64,000 nt of DNA from Anaerolineae bacterium (GCA_018432315.1 JAHDLB010000030.1:62001-126000), one strand, 5' to 3'. Numbered from the stretch's first letter, positions 42,436 to 52,291 are shown. Translations and numbers: made by a program. Notes: generated from the sequence alone by a model not told the origin.

Positions 42436-43296
42436 CTACTCGTCGGCAGCGTACCCACACAACGCCATCGCGCCCGGCCCGGTGTGCACGCCCATCACCG
42501 GCGACGTCATGCCCACGATCAGCTCGACCGGGTCGTAATCGCGGCGAATCCGCTCGGCGAGCTGCTGCGCCTGCCCCGGGACGTTGCCGTGCAGGATGCC
42601 CACCCGGATCGCCTTGCGCACGTCCATGCTGTCGAAGAAATCCTCGATCATCTTCTCCAGCGCCTGCGCCCGGTTGCGCGCGCGCTCGCGCGGCTCGATG
42701 CGCCCCGTCTCGTGATCGACCATGAGCAGCGGTTTGAGGTTGAGAATGGTGCCCAACCACTTGGCCGCGCGGCCAATCCGCCCGCCCCGGTGCAGGTATT
42801 CGAGCGTGTCCACGTACAGCCGGGTCACCAGGTGGCGCCGCACGGTCTCGGCGGCCTCGACCAGGTCCGGCAGCGTGCCGCCCCTGGCACGCGTTCGCGC
42901 CGCCGCCAACACTTCCCAGCCCTGGCTCAGCGAATTGGCCCGCGAATCCAGCACGATCACCGGCAGCGCCGCCTGATCGCGGGCCTGCTGGGCGACCGCG
43001 TTGGTGCTGCTCATGCCGCTGCTCAGCGTGATGATCAGCGCTTCCTCGGCGCCGCCCGCCTCCGCGGCGCGCAGCGCGGCGAGAAAATCCTGCACGGTCG
43101 GCTGCGACGTCTGCGGGTATACCGGGTCGCTCACCAGCCGCCGGTAGAATGCGTCCGGCGCAATGTCCACCCGATCGCGAAGTTGCTCCTCGCCCCAGAT
43201 CACGTACAGCGGCACCATGGCAACGTCCCACTGTTGGAGCAGCTCATCCGGCAGATCGCAGCCGCTGTCGGTTATCAGTGCAATCTTGTGTGTCAT
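42436..43296 (-). CDS. DegV-family fatty-acid-binding protein
   Basis: Protein of 286 residues. DegV signature: ALITDSGCDLPDELL at the start, TSQPTVQDF, ITLSSGMSSTNAVAQQA (fatty-acid carboxylate site Ser), DTLEYLHRGGRIGRAAKWLG and HTGPGAMAL at the end. DegV/FakB proteins hand fatty acids to the FakA kinase or store them (known in Gram-positives); no fakA is in the window. ATG at 43296 lies 7 bases after the preceding gene's stop; the longer in-frame form is antisense-like and rejected. Last gene of the mtnP-rodA-PBP homologue-degV operon. Confidence 0.9.
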   Translation of the reverse strand: MTHKIALITDSGCDLPDELLQQWDVAMVPLYVIWGEEQLRDRVDIAPDAFYRRLVSDPVYPQTSQPTVQDFLAALRAAEAGGAEEALIITLSSGMSSTNAVAQQARDQAALPVIVLDSRANSLSQGWEVLAAARTRARGGTLPDLVEAAETVRRHLVTRLYVDTLEYLHRGGRIGRAAKWLGTILNLKPLLMVDHETGRIEPRERARNRAQALEKMIEDFFDSMDVRKAIRVGILHGNVPGQAQQLAERIRRDYDPVELIVGMTSPVMGVHTGPGAMALCGYAADE

Positions 43297-43303
43297 TCTG
43301 TTT

Positions 43304-44758
43304 CTATTCCACCCCCACCGCGGCAGCCAACGCCGCCCCGGCCACCTGCGCGGCAAGCGCAGGATCGTCTTCCGACTCGATCACGACGACCACCGCCACC
43401 GCTTCCGGCTGGTCGCTTTCGGTCACATCCGCGAACCCCGCGAACCACACGTAAGGCGTGGCATCCGGCCCGCCATAGGCCAGCGCGCTGTGGCCGTACA
43501 ACACAAGATCGCCCAGCCGCGCCTGGCTCACATACGGGCTTTGAGCCGACGCTTGAAGCATCGTCAGGCGCACCGCCGAGGCCACGTCCGCCCGCAGCAA
43601 TGCCGGGCGGCGCGCCGGCAGTTCGAGCGACTCCCATTCGGACGAGCCAGGCGCCCGCACCGCGTCGACGAGATGCAGCGGCACGGCGTTTCCCTGGTTG
43701 GCGATGGCCGCGATCACCTGCAGCATTTGCAGCGGCGTGACGGTCAGGTCGCCCTGGCCGGTCAGCGCCGCCACGAGTTCCTCGCTCGGCGTCTCGTCGT
43801 GCAGCAGCGGCGGCGGGCTGCCCGCTGCGGTAGTGAACCCGCTGAGCACCGGTGACGTGAGCAGGCCCAGCGCGTCGAGCCGTTCCCACAGGTGCCCCGG
43901 CGTCAGGCCGGATTCCATCGCGCGCGCGAACGGCGCCGGACAGCCGAACAGGTACGCTTCGGCCAGCGTCAGCGGGCGCGATGGCGTGCCCGGCAGGCAG
44001 GTCAGCTCCAACCCGTTGACCCGGACCGGCGTGTCCACGTCCGGCACCTCGCTGTTGAGCACGTAGCCGCCCTGCTGGCTCAGGTCCGACTGGGCCGCCA
44101 GCATCGCCGCCAGCACCACCGTCTGCAGCGCGCCGCCCGGCTGGTACTGCCCCGCCGTCGCGCGGTTGAGCAGCGGCGACGTCTCTACGTCGCGGGCCAG
44201 GGTTTCCCACGCTGCGTCCAACTGATTAGGATCATAGTTCGGCTGGCTGACCATTGCCAACACGCGCCCCGAAGGGACGTGCGCCACGACGACCGCCCCG
44301 CTGTGCGATCCGAACGCCTCCGACGCGGCGAGCTGCACGTCCAGGTCCACCGTGGACCGCACGTCGCTGCCCTGTGGCGCGCGGTGCAGCAGGTCGTCGA
44401 CCAGGTCCCGCCAGGCGCTCGCCTGGTCGTCGCCCCGCAGCTCGGCATCGAACGCCGCCTCGATGCCCGCCGTCCCATAGGTGACGCTGTAATAGCCCAC
44501 CGGCGCGGCGGCCTGTGGATAGGGGTACACGCGGCGAGCGAGCCCGGTTTCGGTCACCTCGGAATACGCCAACTGCTCGCCGTCGCGATCGAGGATCGCC
44601 CCCCGGCGAATGCGCTGCTCCGCGATCACGTTGCGGGCGTTATCGGAGCGTTCGCGCAGGCTGTCGGCGCGCACGACCGCCCAGTACGCCGCGCCGATCG
44701 TCACCACCCCGAAGCAGAGCAGCGCGGCCAGCGCCACCCATTTCAGCTCGCGCGTCAT
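43304..44758 (-). CDS. PbpA/PBP2-like protein lacking catalytic motifs
   Basis: Single-pass membrane protein of 484 residues with a PBP transpeptidase-like fold: TM ~7-29, juxtamembrane RIRRGAILDRDG (52-60 region), SGAVVVAHVPSGRVLAMVSQ, and GQGDLTVTPLQMLQVIAAIA, all normal PBP landmarks. But the active-site motifs are gone: SxxK (usually PGSTFK) reads PGGALQ (Gly209, Gln212); SxN reads GCP (272-274); KTG reads HSA (423-425). It should not bind beta-lactams or cross-link. ATGA overlap couples it to the SEDS gene, so it may act as an allosteric activator of that polymerase (inference). A strain-specific mutation is unlikely, as all three sites are changed. Confidence 0.85.
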   Translation of the reverse strand: MTRELKWVALAALLCFGVVTIGAAYWAVVRADSLRERSDNARNVIAEQRIRRGAILDRDGEQLAYSEVTETGLARRVYPYPQAAAPVGYYSVTYGTAGIEAAFDAELRGDDQASAWRDLVDDLLHRAPQGSDVRSTVDLDVQLAASEAFGSHSGAVVVAHVPSGRVLAMVSQPNYDPNQLDAAWETLARDVETSPLLNRATAGQYQPGGALQTVVLAAMLAAQSDLSQQGGYVLNSEVPDVDTPVRVNGLELTCLPGTPSRPLTLAEAYLFGCPAPFARAMESGLTPGHLWERLDALGLLTSPVLSGFTTAAGSPPPLLHDETPSEELVAALTGQGDLTVTPLQMLQVIAAIANQGNAVPLHLVDAVRAPGSSEWESLELPARRPALLRADVASAVRLTMLQASAQSPYVSQARLGDLVLYGHSALAYGGPDATPYVWFAGFADVTESDQPEAVAVVVVIESEDDPALAAQVAGAALAAAVGVE

Positions 44759-46074
44759 ACCGGCATCCTCTCGTCGGTGCTCAGCACCAGCAGCAGGCCG
44801 GCGATCACGAAGCTGGTCAGCAGCGAGCTGCCGCCATAGCTCACGAACGGCAGCGTGACGCCCGTCAGCGGGACGATCCGGAGCACGCCGCCCATGATCA
44901 ACAGGCTCTGCACGGCCAGCATCATGCTCAGCCCGGACGCCAGCAGCGACCGGAACACGAACCGGGTCCGCGCCGCGATCGACAGCCCGCGCACGACGAT
45001 CACGGCCAGGGTCGCCACGATGGTGATCGTGCCCACCAGGCCCCATTCCTCGGCTACCGCTGCGAAGGCGAAATCGCTGTGAACGACCGGGATGATCGTG
45101 GGCTGTCCCTGGGCGATGCCCTGGCCGAACACGCCACCCGCCGCCACCGCCATCAGGCTCTGGACGATCTGGTACGCGTCCGAATCCGCCGTCGACCACG
45201 GGTCGGCCCATACATCCACCCGCAGGGTCACGACGTCGAACTGGGTATAGGCCGCCGCCGCCGCGGCCAGCAGCAGGACGGCGCCACCCACCAACAGCAG
45301 CGCCTGCCCGCTGGTCAGGTACAGCATGAACATGAACACCACGAAAAACAGGGTGGCGGTTCCCAGGTCGCGCTGCCAGACGAGCACGACCATGCACACG
45401 CCCCACATCAGCAGCACGGGCGCCAGGAAGGCGGGCGACGGCACCCGCCAGCGCCAGACCCGGATCGTATCGGTTCGCATGTAGCGTTGGTGATCGGCGA
45501 AGAAACTCGCCAGGAAGACGACCAGCACGATTTTGAGCAGTTCCGACGGCTGGTAATACACCCGCCCAAACCCCAACCACAGCCACAGGCGCGGCCCGGT
45601 GCTGGATGGATTCTCTCCGATGAGGATCGTGATGCCCAGCAGCGCCAGCCCGCCGATCAACCACGTGTAGCGGTAGCGGCTCAGCCAGCGCAGATCGCGC
45701 GGGAGGAACGACACCGCCAGCAGCGCCGCCACGCCCACGACCAGCCACAGTGTCTGCCGGTCGGCGTAGGACGGCACCAGCCGGTCGACGAGGTTCAGCC
45801 CCCAGCCGGTCAGGAACATCGCCAGCGGGAACAGCAGCGGATCGCGCCGGGGCAGCCGCCGGTTGAGGACGGCGTGCCCCACGACGGCACATCCCGCCCA
45901 CACGCCCACCGGCCAGAGCGACGTCCAGGGCCGGTCGCGCGCGACCACCAGCGCGACGTGATTGACCAGGATGATCAACCCGGCCAACGCCAGCAGCGCC
46001 GCCTCGCGCCACGGCGACGCCGGCATGTCTTCCAGGTCGAATTCCCCCGTGCGCAGCACAGCGCGATCGGTCAT
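44755..46074 (-). CDS. rodA: SEDS glycan polymerase (RodA/FtsW family)
   Basis: Membrane protein of 439 residues, about ten to eleven TMs. Catalytic Asp of SEDS proteins is visible at 236 in LVWQRDLGTA, with SSTGPRLWLWLGFGRVYYQPSE and HSDFAFAAVAEEWGLVGT (332-347) and VTLPFVSYGGSSLL. Polymerises lipid II into glycan (known for RodA/FtsW); RodA versus FtsW cannot be settled from motifs. Coupled by ATGA to the PBP homologue, as with RodA-PbpA in Actinobacteria, and starts 21 bp after mtnP. Confidence 0.92.
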   Translation of the reverse strand: MTDRAVLRTGEFDLEDMPASPWREAALLALAGLIILVNHVALVVARDRPWTSLWPVGVWAGCAVVGHAVLNRRLPRRDPLLFPLAMFLTGWGLNLVDRLVPSYADRQTLWLVVGVAALLAVSFLPRDLRWLSRYRYTWLIGGLALLGITILIGENPSSTGPRLWLWLGFGRVYYQPSELLKIVLVVFLASFFADHQRYMRTDTIRVWRWRVPSPAFLAPVLLMWGVCMVVLVWQRDLGTATLFFVVFMFMLYLTSGQALLLVGGAVLLLAAAAAAYTQFDVVTLRVDVWADPWSTADSDAYQIVQSLMAVAAGGVFGQGIAQGQPTIIPVVHSDFAFAAVAEEWGLVGTITIVATLAVIVVRGLSIAARTRFVFRSLLASGLSMMLAVQSLLIMGGVLRIVPLTGVTLPFVSYGGSSLLTSFVIAGLLLVLSTDERMPV

Positions 46075-46095
46075 GGTCAGAGTCGGCGCCTCAAC

Positions 46096-46977
<882 letters not shown>

Positions 46978-47072
46978 GTGCCTTATGTCTCCTCACGGTT
47001 GATGAAAGAATGAAGCCAGAATGCGCCAAGTTTAACGCCAAACAGCACGCATCCCAAACGACGCCTGGCCTG

Positions 47073-47762
47073 TTATTTCCCTGTGTCGCTGGCGTCTGGG
47101 CGGGCCATGGCGGACGCGCTGGCCGCCTCGGTGGTGGGAGTTGGCGCGGGGGTATGGGTGGCCGTGGGCGTGGGGGACGGGCGAGGGTTGGGGACGGAGA
47201 TGCTGGTCGCGATGGTGTTCGGGGAGACCTGCCGGACCGACGCCGACCCGTTCAGCGGCATCAGGACCAGCCCGACGCACAGCGCGATGGCGATCACCCA
47301 CACGCCGGATACCAGCATGCCGATCAGCCCGTATTTGCGCGTGCGGCGCGGATCGTGCGCTTCTTTGGCATTGATCACCGCCACCAGCGACAGGACGAAC
47401 CCGCCCACCGGCAGACAGTACCCGGCCCCGCAGCACATCCCCAGCGAGATCACGCCAATCAGCAGGCCGATCAGCGCGGTCAGATCGGTGGAATTGCCCC
47501 GGTAGAGATTGTCGTCGTCGCTGCGCTTGCGCTTGCTCGCCATGCCGGCCTGGGCGCCGATCAACTGCTCGGCATATGCCGCCGGTTCCTCGATCTCGAC
47601 GCCCATCCGGCGCGCCTGCTCGGCGTGCTCGGCACACAGGCGCTGCCCGTCGGCGGTGTAAAACAGGCAGTACGCGCACAGCGGCTTGCCGCACACCTCG
47701 CAGCGTTCCAGCGCGATCCGGTCCGGGTGATTGTCGCAGTGCAGAACGTCCCAGTCGCCCAT
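47073..47762 (-). CDS. B-box-like zinc finger membrane protein with DUF4190-like TMs
   Basis: Protein of 229 residues. N-terminal zinc finger: LHCDNHPDRIALERCEVCG and CAYCLFYTADG, CAEH, a B-box-type Cys/His array (Cys-x2-His and CxxC pairs, ~8-46). Two to three membrane segments (~92-115, ~120-140, ~150-170) in a DUF4190-like arrangement, then a Pro/Thr tail (SPTPTATHTPAPTPTT). The zinc finger faces the cytoplasm, the tail faces out, by topology inference. Such B-box/TM proteins occur in Chloroflexota and Actinobacteria; function unknown. Confidence 0.7.
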   Translation of the reverse strand: MGDWDVLHCDNHPDRIALERCEVCGKPLCAYCLFYTADGQRLCAEHAEQARRMGVEIEEPAAYAEQLIGAQAGMASKRKRSDDDNLYRGNSTDLTALIGLLIGVISLGMCCGAGYCLPVGGFVLSLVAVINAKEAHDPRRTRKYGLIGMLVSGVWVIAIALCVGLVLMPLNGSASVRQVSPNTIATSISVPNPRPSPTPTATHTPAPTPTTEAASASAMARPDASDTGK

Positions 47763-47883
47763 CCGTCAGGCTCCACGCAGCGCGCCGGCAGCATCGCGAT
47801 CGCCGCCCGCGCAACAGAATCCATCGACAGACCGCACCAGCGCGGCCACGCACCTCACCGGCAAACGCTCCGCCGGGCCGGCA

Positions 47884-50800
47884 TCACGCGCGCGCCCAAT
47901 AGGTGACCACGGTTTCGAGCGCCGTGGCCGGCCCGTCCAGGGCCAGCGCCCGCAGCCGCGCCAGCGAGAAACTCGCCTGATCGAGCGCGTTGACGCGAAA
48001 CAGCCGGTCGGCCTGCCCGGCGTGGCGCGCCCGAAGCTGGTGGACGCGCACGAGCACGCCCGCCGCCTGCTGCACCAGCGCGGAGTCGCCCGCCGCTTCC
48101 GCCGCGTCGATCGCCTCGTGCAGCGCCGCCTGGGCCGCCACCGAATCGCCCTGCGCCAGCCGGAGCTGCCCCAGCGACAGCAGCGCCTGCCCCTCGCCCG
48201 CCACGTCACCGGCGCGGGCCAGCAGGTCCCGGCTGCGCGCCAGGCTGTCGGCGGCATCGTCCAGTTGGAGCAGCGCCGCCTGCGTCCGGCCCAGGTCCTG
48301 GACCAGGTAGCCCAGCGCGGCCCAGTCCGCCCGCGGGAGTTGATCGGCCAGCGCGTCGCTCAATTGGAGCAGCGCGCTGCGGCTCTCGCGCCGGGCGCGC
48401 TCGTTATCGCCCGCCTGCCGGGCGCGCGCCGCCTGCGTCAGGTGCACCCGCGCCAGCAGCTCGCGGGCGCGCCCCGCCAGGTCGCGCCGGTCCAGCCGAT
48501 CGGCGGTCGCCACCGCCCGGCGCAGCAGGTCTTCCGCACCTTCGAGATCGCCCTGCCCGATCAGCAGCTCGCCGTAATCGCACTGGGCGCCCGCCGCGCG
48601 GTCGGCTCGGCGCGCCTCGGCATATCCGGTCAGCGCCGCCTTGAACCGGGCCGCCGCCGCCTCGACCTGCCCACCGGCCACCAGCGCGTTAGCCCACTCG
48701 TGCGCCAGCCGCGCCGCCTGGATCACGTCGACCGGGCGCTGCGCCAGGATCGCCCGCAGCCCCGACGACAGCGCGTCGGCTGCCGCGTCCGCCTGCCCCA
48801 CCGCCACCAGGTGGCGCGCCATCTTGCAGCGGGCCTGGGCCAGCGTGGCCTGATCCAGCCCGGCCATTTCGCCCGTCACCTGGAACAACCAGGCGGCTTC
48901 GTCCTGCCTGCCGGGCAAGTCGGCCAGCGCCTCACCGAGCGCGATCTGCAGCCGCGCCAGCTCGCGCCCTTCGGGAAGCTGCTCATGGATCGCGGCGGCC
49001 ATGGCGGCGAATTCCCCGGCCAGCCCTGCCGCGCGGTAGGACGGGGCCGCCAGCACCAGCGCCTGCGCGATCAAAGCCGGGTGCAGGCCGCCATCCGCCC
49101 CGGACCGCCGCAGGATGGCCCGCAGGTGATGCAGCGCGGCGAGATCGCCCGGCCACTGCCGGACCAGGTGCAGCAGCGCCGCCTGGTCGGCCTGCAACTG
49201 CTGGTTCAGGTCGAGCGGCGCGAGCAGGTGAATCGCGCCACGCGCCGCCGGGGCCAGATCGTACCGGCCCTCCGCCACCCGCAGCAGCCCCCGGCGCGCC
49301 AGCACGGCGACCTGCTGCGCGGCGCGCGCATCGCCCAGCGCCCGCGCCATCGCCTCGTCGAACGAAGCGGGCACGCTTTGCAGGCGCGACAACAGCCGCA
49401 CGGTCGAGGGATCGTCGACGCTCAACTGCCTGATCGACCGCGCCAGAAACTCCGCCACCGGGTCGGCCATGTCCGTCCGCAGCCCGGCCAGCTCGTCCAG
49501 CGCGTGCGCGATGCCGCCGGATCGCACCCATTCCACGCCTTTGACGATCAGCCACGGGACGTTCAGCGTCCGCTCCAGGAAATCGTCGATGGTGTCCACG
49601 TCCAGCGCGTCGACGCCCCCCTCGACCGCCAGCCGCAGCGCGAGCGTGCGCGCCGCCTTGCCCGGCAGCGGCTCCAACGCGTACGAGCGCCCTTCCCCGG
49701 CGAGCATCTGGCTCGCCTGCCGCGCCGTCAGCAGGCACACGCTGCCCGACTCCCGCGGAACGGCGCGCAGCCAGCCGCCCAGGCGTTCCAGGTCGGCGCG
49801 GGATACGATCGCGTCAACCTGGTCGAGCACGATCAGCACGCGCTGCCGTCCCAGCGCGGCGGCAGCATCCTCGCCGCTCGTCCCGGCGGGCAGATCCAGC
49901 ACGCGCGCCACCTGCCCGATGACGTCGTCCAGCGTCATCTGGCTGTGCGCCTCGATCCAGGCCACGCCATCCGGGAAGCGCCAGCCAAACCGCCCCGCAA
50001 ATTCCGCCGCCAGCCGGCTTTTGCCGATGCCCGCCGGCCCGGTGATCTCGACCAGCGCCCCGCCGGCCACCTCGCGCGCCAGCCGCGTGAGCACGTCCCG
50101 GCGATCGACGAATCCTTCGTTGCGTGGCAGCCCGGCGCTTCGCGGCTGGCCGGGGGCCAGCAGCGGACGGCGCGCCCGCATCCCCGGCGGCGGCAGCGTG
50201 ACCGGGGCCGCGTCGCTCGCCGCCACGATCTCGTAACGGTCCGCGGGGCCGTCGGGCAGCGCGGCGACCGCCGCCAGCGCCGCGCGATAGGCCGCCGGGA
50301 CGCTCTCACCGTTGGTGAGTCCGGCGTACAGCGTTTCGGCAAATAGACCGGCAGCGCGGCCCGCGGGCCGGCGCCGGGTGCCAACCACCGCGCCCACCCC
50401 GGCCCGCTCGCCGAGAAGCTCGGCCATCCGGCGGCTGAAACAACCATCGAGGACGATCAGATCGACCTGCCCCGGCACCAGCAGGCGCGCCAGATGCTCG
50501 GCCACGACATACGCCTCGTGACCGTCCTCGTCTTCCAGAAACAGCATATCCCGCTCGCCATAGCACACGATGTGCACGACCCGGAACGCGTCCGGCCCGG
50601 CCACCCGGAGCGCCTCGCGCAGCCGGGCCGACGTCGGCGGGACGAGACGCACCAGCGCCAGCGGCGCGCCCGCCGGGGTGCGGCGTTCCGTGGCGGCGGC
50701 CATGGCGCCCACCAGCGCCCGCCACTCGGCGACCGGGTCCAGCGGGTTGAGCGGATCGTGATTCCCGTTCAGCCCGGCATACGGCGCCGCGATGACGCCG

Positions 50801-50928
50801 AGCACGGGCAGATAGCGCCGCAACTGGGCGAGGCCGGGGTCACGCGCGAGGTCGCCGCGGTCGATCACCGTGAAGCGGTCCATCAAAATTTCATGGTTTT
50901 CGCGAGCGGCTGTCAATTTTTCGTCCAT
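47884..50928 (-). CDS. CHAT-STAND-TPR protein
   Basis: Protein of 1014 residues, three parts. N-terminal CHAT (caspase-like) domain ~35-245: His119 in FRVVHIVCYGERD and Cys163 in LIVLDGCFS; the expected His of the HG motif is Tyr123. STAND/NB-ARC-like ATPase ~270-520: EITGPAGIGKSRLAAEF (297-304 Walker A), RVLIVLDQVDAI (Asp369, Walker B), VCLLTARQ. TPR-like helices ~580-1000 with ~20 Ala/Leu-rich repeats. STAND-TPR proteins oligomerise on ligand and can switch effector domains in antiphage or programmed-death responses (known of the class). Transcript is leaderless. Single gene with no obvious partner. Confidence 0.85.
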   Translation of the reverse strand: MDEKLTAARENHEILMDRFTVIDRGDLARDPGLAQLRRYLPVLGVIAAPYAGLNGNHDPLNPLDPVAEWRALVGAMAAATERRTPAGAPLALVRLVPPTSARLREALRVAGPDAFRVVHIVCYGERDMLFLEDEDGHEAYVVAEHLARLLVPGQVDLIVLDGCFSRRMAELLGERAGVGAVVGTRRRPAGRAAGLFAETLYAGLTNGESVPAAYRAALAAVAALPDGPADRYEIVAASDAAPVTLPPPGMRARRPLLAPGQPRSAGLPRNEGFVDRRDVLTRLAREVAGGALVEITGPAGIGKSRLAAEFAGRFGWRFPDGVAWIEAHSQMTLDDVIGQVARVLDLPAGTSGEDAAAALGRQRVLIVLDQVDAIVSRADLERLGGWLRAVPRESGSVCLLTARQASQMLAGEGRSYALEPLPGKAARTLALRLAVEGGVDALDVDTIDDFLERTLNVPWLIVKGVEWVRSGGIAHALDELAGLRTDMADPVAEFLARSIRQLSVDDPSTVRLLSRLQSVPASFDEAMARALGDARAAQQVAVLARRGLLRVAEGRYDLAPAARGAIHLLAPLDLNQQLQADQAALLHLVRQWPGDLAALHHLRAILRRSGADGGLHPALIAQALVLAAPSYRAAGLAGEFAAMAAAIHEQLPEGRELARLQIALGEALADLPGRQDEAAWLFQVTGEMAGLDQATLAQARCKMARHLVAVGQADAAADALSSGLRAILAQRPVDVIQAARLAHEWANALVAGGQVEAAAARFKAALTGYAEARRADRAAGAQCDYGELLIGQGDLEGAEDLLRRAVATADRLDRRDLAGRARELLARVHLTQAARARQAGDNERARRESRSALLQLSDALADQLPRADWAALGYLVQDLGRTQAALLQLDDAADSLARSRDLLARAGDVAGEGQALLSLGQLRLAQGDSVAAQAALHEAIDAAEAAGDSALVQQAAGVLVRVHQLRARHAGQADRLFRVNALDQASFSLARLRALALDGPATALETVVTYWARA

Positions 50929-50935
50929 GAAACGC

Positions 50936-50941
50936 AGTATA
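50936..50941 (-). promoter_or_regulatory. -10 box of the CHAT-STAND-TPR gene
   Basis: Minus strand TATACT ends 7 bases before the ATG at 50928, so the mRNA is leaderless or has one or two extra bases. This supports the first ATG over an in-frame ATG at 50883. Confidence 0.5.
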
Positions 50942-50954
50942 GTTCAAACTCGCC

Positions 50955-51000
50955 AAAAGCGAAACGGGCAGCGCGGCGTCATCTGGCCTGTGCTGCCCGT
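50955..51000 (-). terminator. Terminator of the fhaA-fhaB-GNAT-SDR operon
   Basis: A 9-bp perfect stem (50964-50972 with 50992-51000, loop of 19) then TTTCGCTTTTGG on the minus strand. It lies between the SDR stop and the promoter of the CHAT gene. Confidence 0.6.
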
Positions 51001-51030
51001 CGCGTGGGCATGTTAGGGGGGCGTGCGCGG

Positions 51031-51822
51031 CTAGAGCGTCGCGCGGATGGACCCGCCATCGACCGGGATCATCGTCCCATGCACGTAACTCGCCGCCGGC
51101 GAGCACAGAAACACGGCGACGTTGGCGAACTCCTCCGGCTCGCCCATGCGCCCCAGCGGAGTCCCCGCGGCCTGGCGGCTGATCGCCTCCTCGACAGTGA
51201 TGTCATTCGCCTCGGCGCGACCCGTCATCAGCTCGGTCACGCGCTCGGTACGGGTCCAGCCCGGCAGGATGCTGTTCACGCGGATGCCCTGCGGGCCAAG
51301 CTCACCGGCCAGCGACTTGGTCAGCCCGATGACGCTCATGCGCACGCTGTTGGACAGGATCAGGTTCTCGATCGGCTGCTTGACCGACACCGACGTGATC
51401 GTCAGGATGGCGGCGCGATCGCTGGCCTGGAGGAACGGCAGCGCGGCGTGAATCATCCGCACGGCGCTCATCAGCGTCAGGTGGAACGCCTGCTCCCAGG
51501 CGGCCAGCGGCGTCGACTCGAACGTCCCGCCCGGCGGCCCGCCCGCGTTGGTCACCAGCACGTCCAGCCCGCCCAGCAGTTCCGCCGCGCGCGCCACGAC
51601 GTCGCCCGCCTGTTGGGCATCGGCCACGTCGCCCGGCACCGCGATCACCGGCTGGCCGGTCTCGCGCTGGAGTTCCTCCGCGACACGGCTCAGCCCTGCC
51701 GGATCGCGCCCGTTGATGGCGACGTGCGCGCCTTCCAGGCTAAACCGGCGCGCCGCCGCGCCGCCCAGGCCGCGGCTGCTGGCGGCCACCAACACGCGCG
51801 CGCCCTTCAATCCCAGATCCAT
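51031..51822 (-). CDS. SDR-fold protein without the classical YxxxK site
   Basis: Protein of 263 residues. Rossmann fold: VLVAASSRGLGGAAARRF replaces the usual TGxxxGIG, VTNAGGPP is the NAG motif, ITSVSV holds the catalytic Ser, but the Tyr-x3-Lys site reads LSNSVRMSVIGLTK, with neither Tyr nor Lys. This matches the BKR_like_SDR_like subgroup (known divergent SDRs), so it is a family trait. The C-terminus GRMGEPEEFANVAVFLCSP and HGTMIPVDGG is FabG-like. Function unknown. The ATG overlaps the GNAT stop by one base (TAATG). Confidence 0.85.
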   Translation of the reverse strand: MDLGLKGARVLVAASSRGLGGAAARRFSLEGAHVAINGRDPAGLSRVAEELQRETGQPVIAVPGDVADAQQAGDVVARAAELLGGLDVLVTNAGGPPGGTFESTPLAAWEQAFHLTLMSAVRMIHAALPFLQASDRAAILTITSVSVKQPIENLILSNSVRMSVIGLTKSLAGELGPQGIRVNSILPGWTRTERVTELMTGRAEANDITVEEAISRQAAGTPLGRMGEPEEFANVAVFLCSPAASYVHGTMIPVDGGSIRATL

Positions 51823-52280
51823 TATGCCTGCTCCTTTTCGTGACGCTCCATAATCACCCGGTCCACACCGTCGCCGTAATAGTCCTCTTCGATGCCGACG
51901 GTGTGAAACCCGAGCTTCTCGTACAACCTGATCGCGGGGAAGTTCTCGGACTCGGAAGTCACCTTGAAATGGCGCACGCCCGCCCGCAGCAGCGCGTCGA
52001 TGCTGTTGATCATCAGCCGCTCGCCGATTCCCTGGCGGCGATAATGTGGCAGCACCGCGGTGTTCAGAATCCAGCCGGTACCGTCCTGGGCCACCGCCGC
52101 GCAGACGTGCCCCACCAGCTTCCCGTCATCCTCGGCCACCCAGATGAGGGTGGGAAACAAATCGTGCAACTGGCGGAAGAAGTATTTCGAATACGCGCCG
52201 CTGCCGTATACATTCTGTTCCACCCCTGTAATCTGTGCCAGATCAGACGGGCGGAACAGCCGTTCACGCACGTTTCTCAC
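51822..52280 (-). CDS. GNAT acetyltransferase (RimI-like)
   Basis: Protein of 152 residues, compact GNAT fold: TAVLPHYRRQGIGERLM (acetyl-CoA pyrophosphate loop), VTSESENFPAIRLYEKLGF and the end VIMERHE. The layout is that of RimI/YpeA-like N-terminal acetyltransferases; substrate not fixed. GTG start at 52280, 11 bp after the fhaB-like gene, and one-base overlap with the SDR gene: part of the fhaA-fhaB-GNAT-SDR operon, so it may modify an FHA partner (inference). Confidence 0.85.
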   Translation of the reverse strand: MRNVRERLFRPSDLAQITGVEQNVYGSGAYSKYFFRQLHDLFPTLIWVAEDDGKLVGHVCAAVAQDGTGWILNTAVLPHYRRQGIGERLMINSIDALLRAGVRHFKVTSESENFPAIRLYEKLGFHTVGIEEDYYGDGVDRVIMERHEKEQA

Positions 52281-52291
52281 GGTCGTCTGTC

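Noticed and set aside
43304-46012. 902-codon frame suggesting a SEDS-PBP fusion
   Set aside because: The first 418 codons run out of frame through the rodA gene and give no SEDS motifs; the real PBP homologue starts at the ATG at 44758, overlapping rodA by ATGA.
47731-50346. Plus-strand open frame of 871 codons opposite the CHAT-STAND gene
   Set aside because: Arg/Gln-rich product with no motif; the minus strand encodes a well-defined multidomain protein.
51031-51822. SDR read as a pseudogene because YxxxK is missing
   Set aside because: The frame is intact and the LSNSVR form and altered nucleotide motif fit a known divergent SDR subgroup, so it is not a decayed gene.
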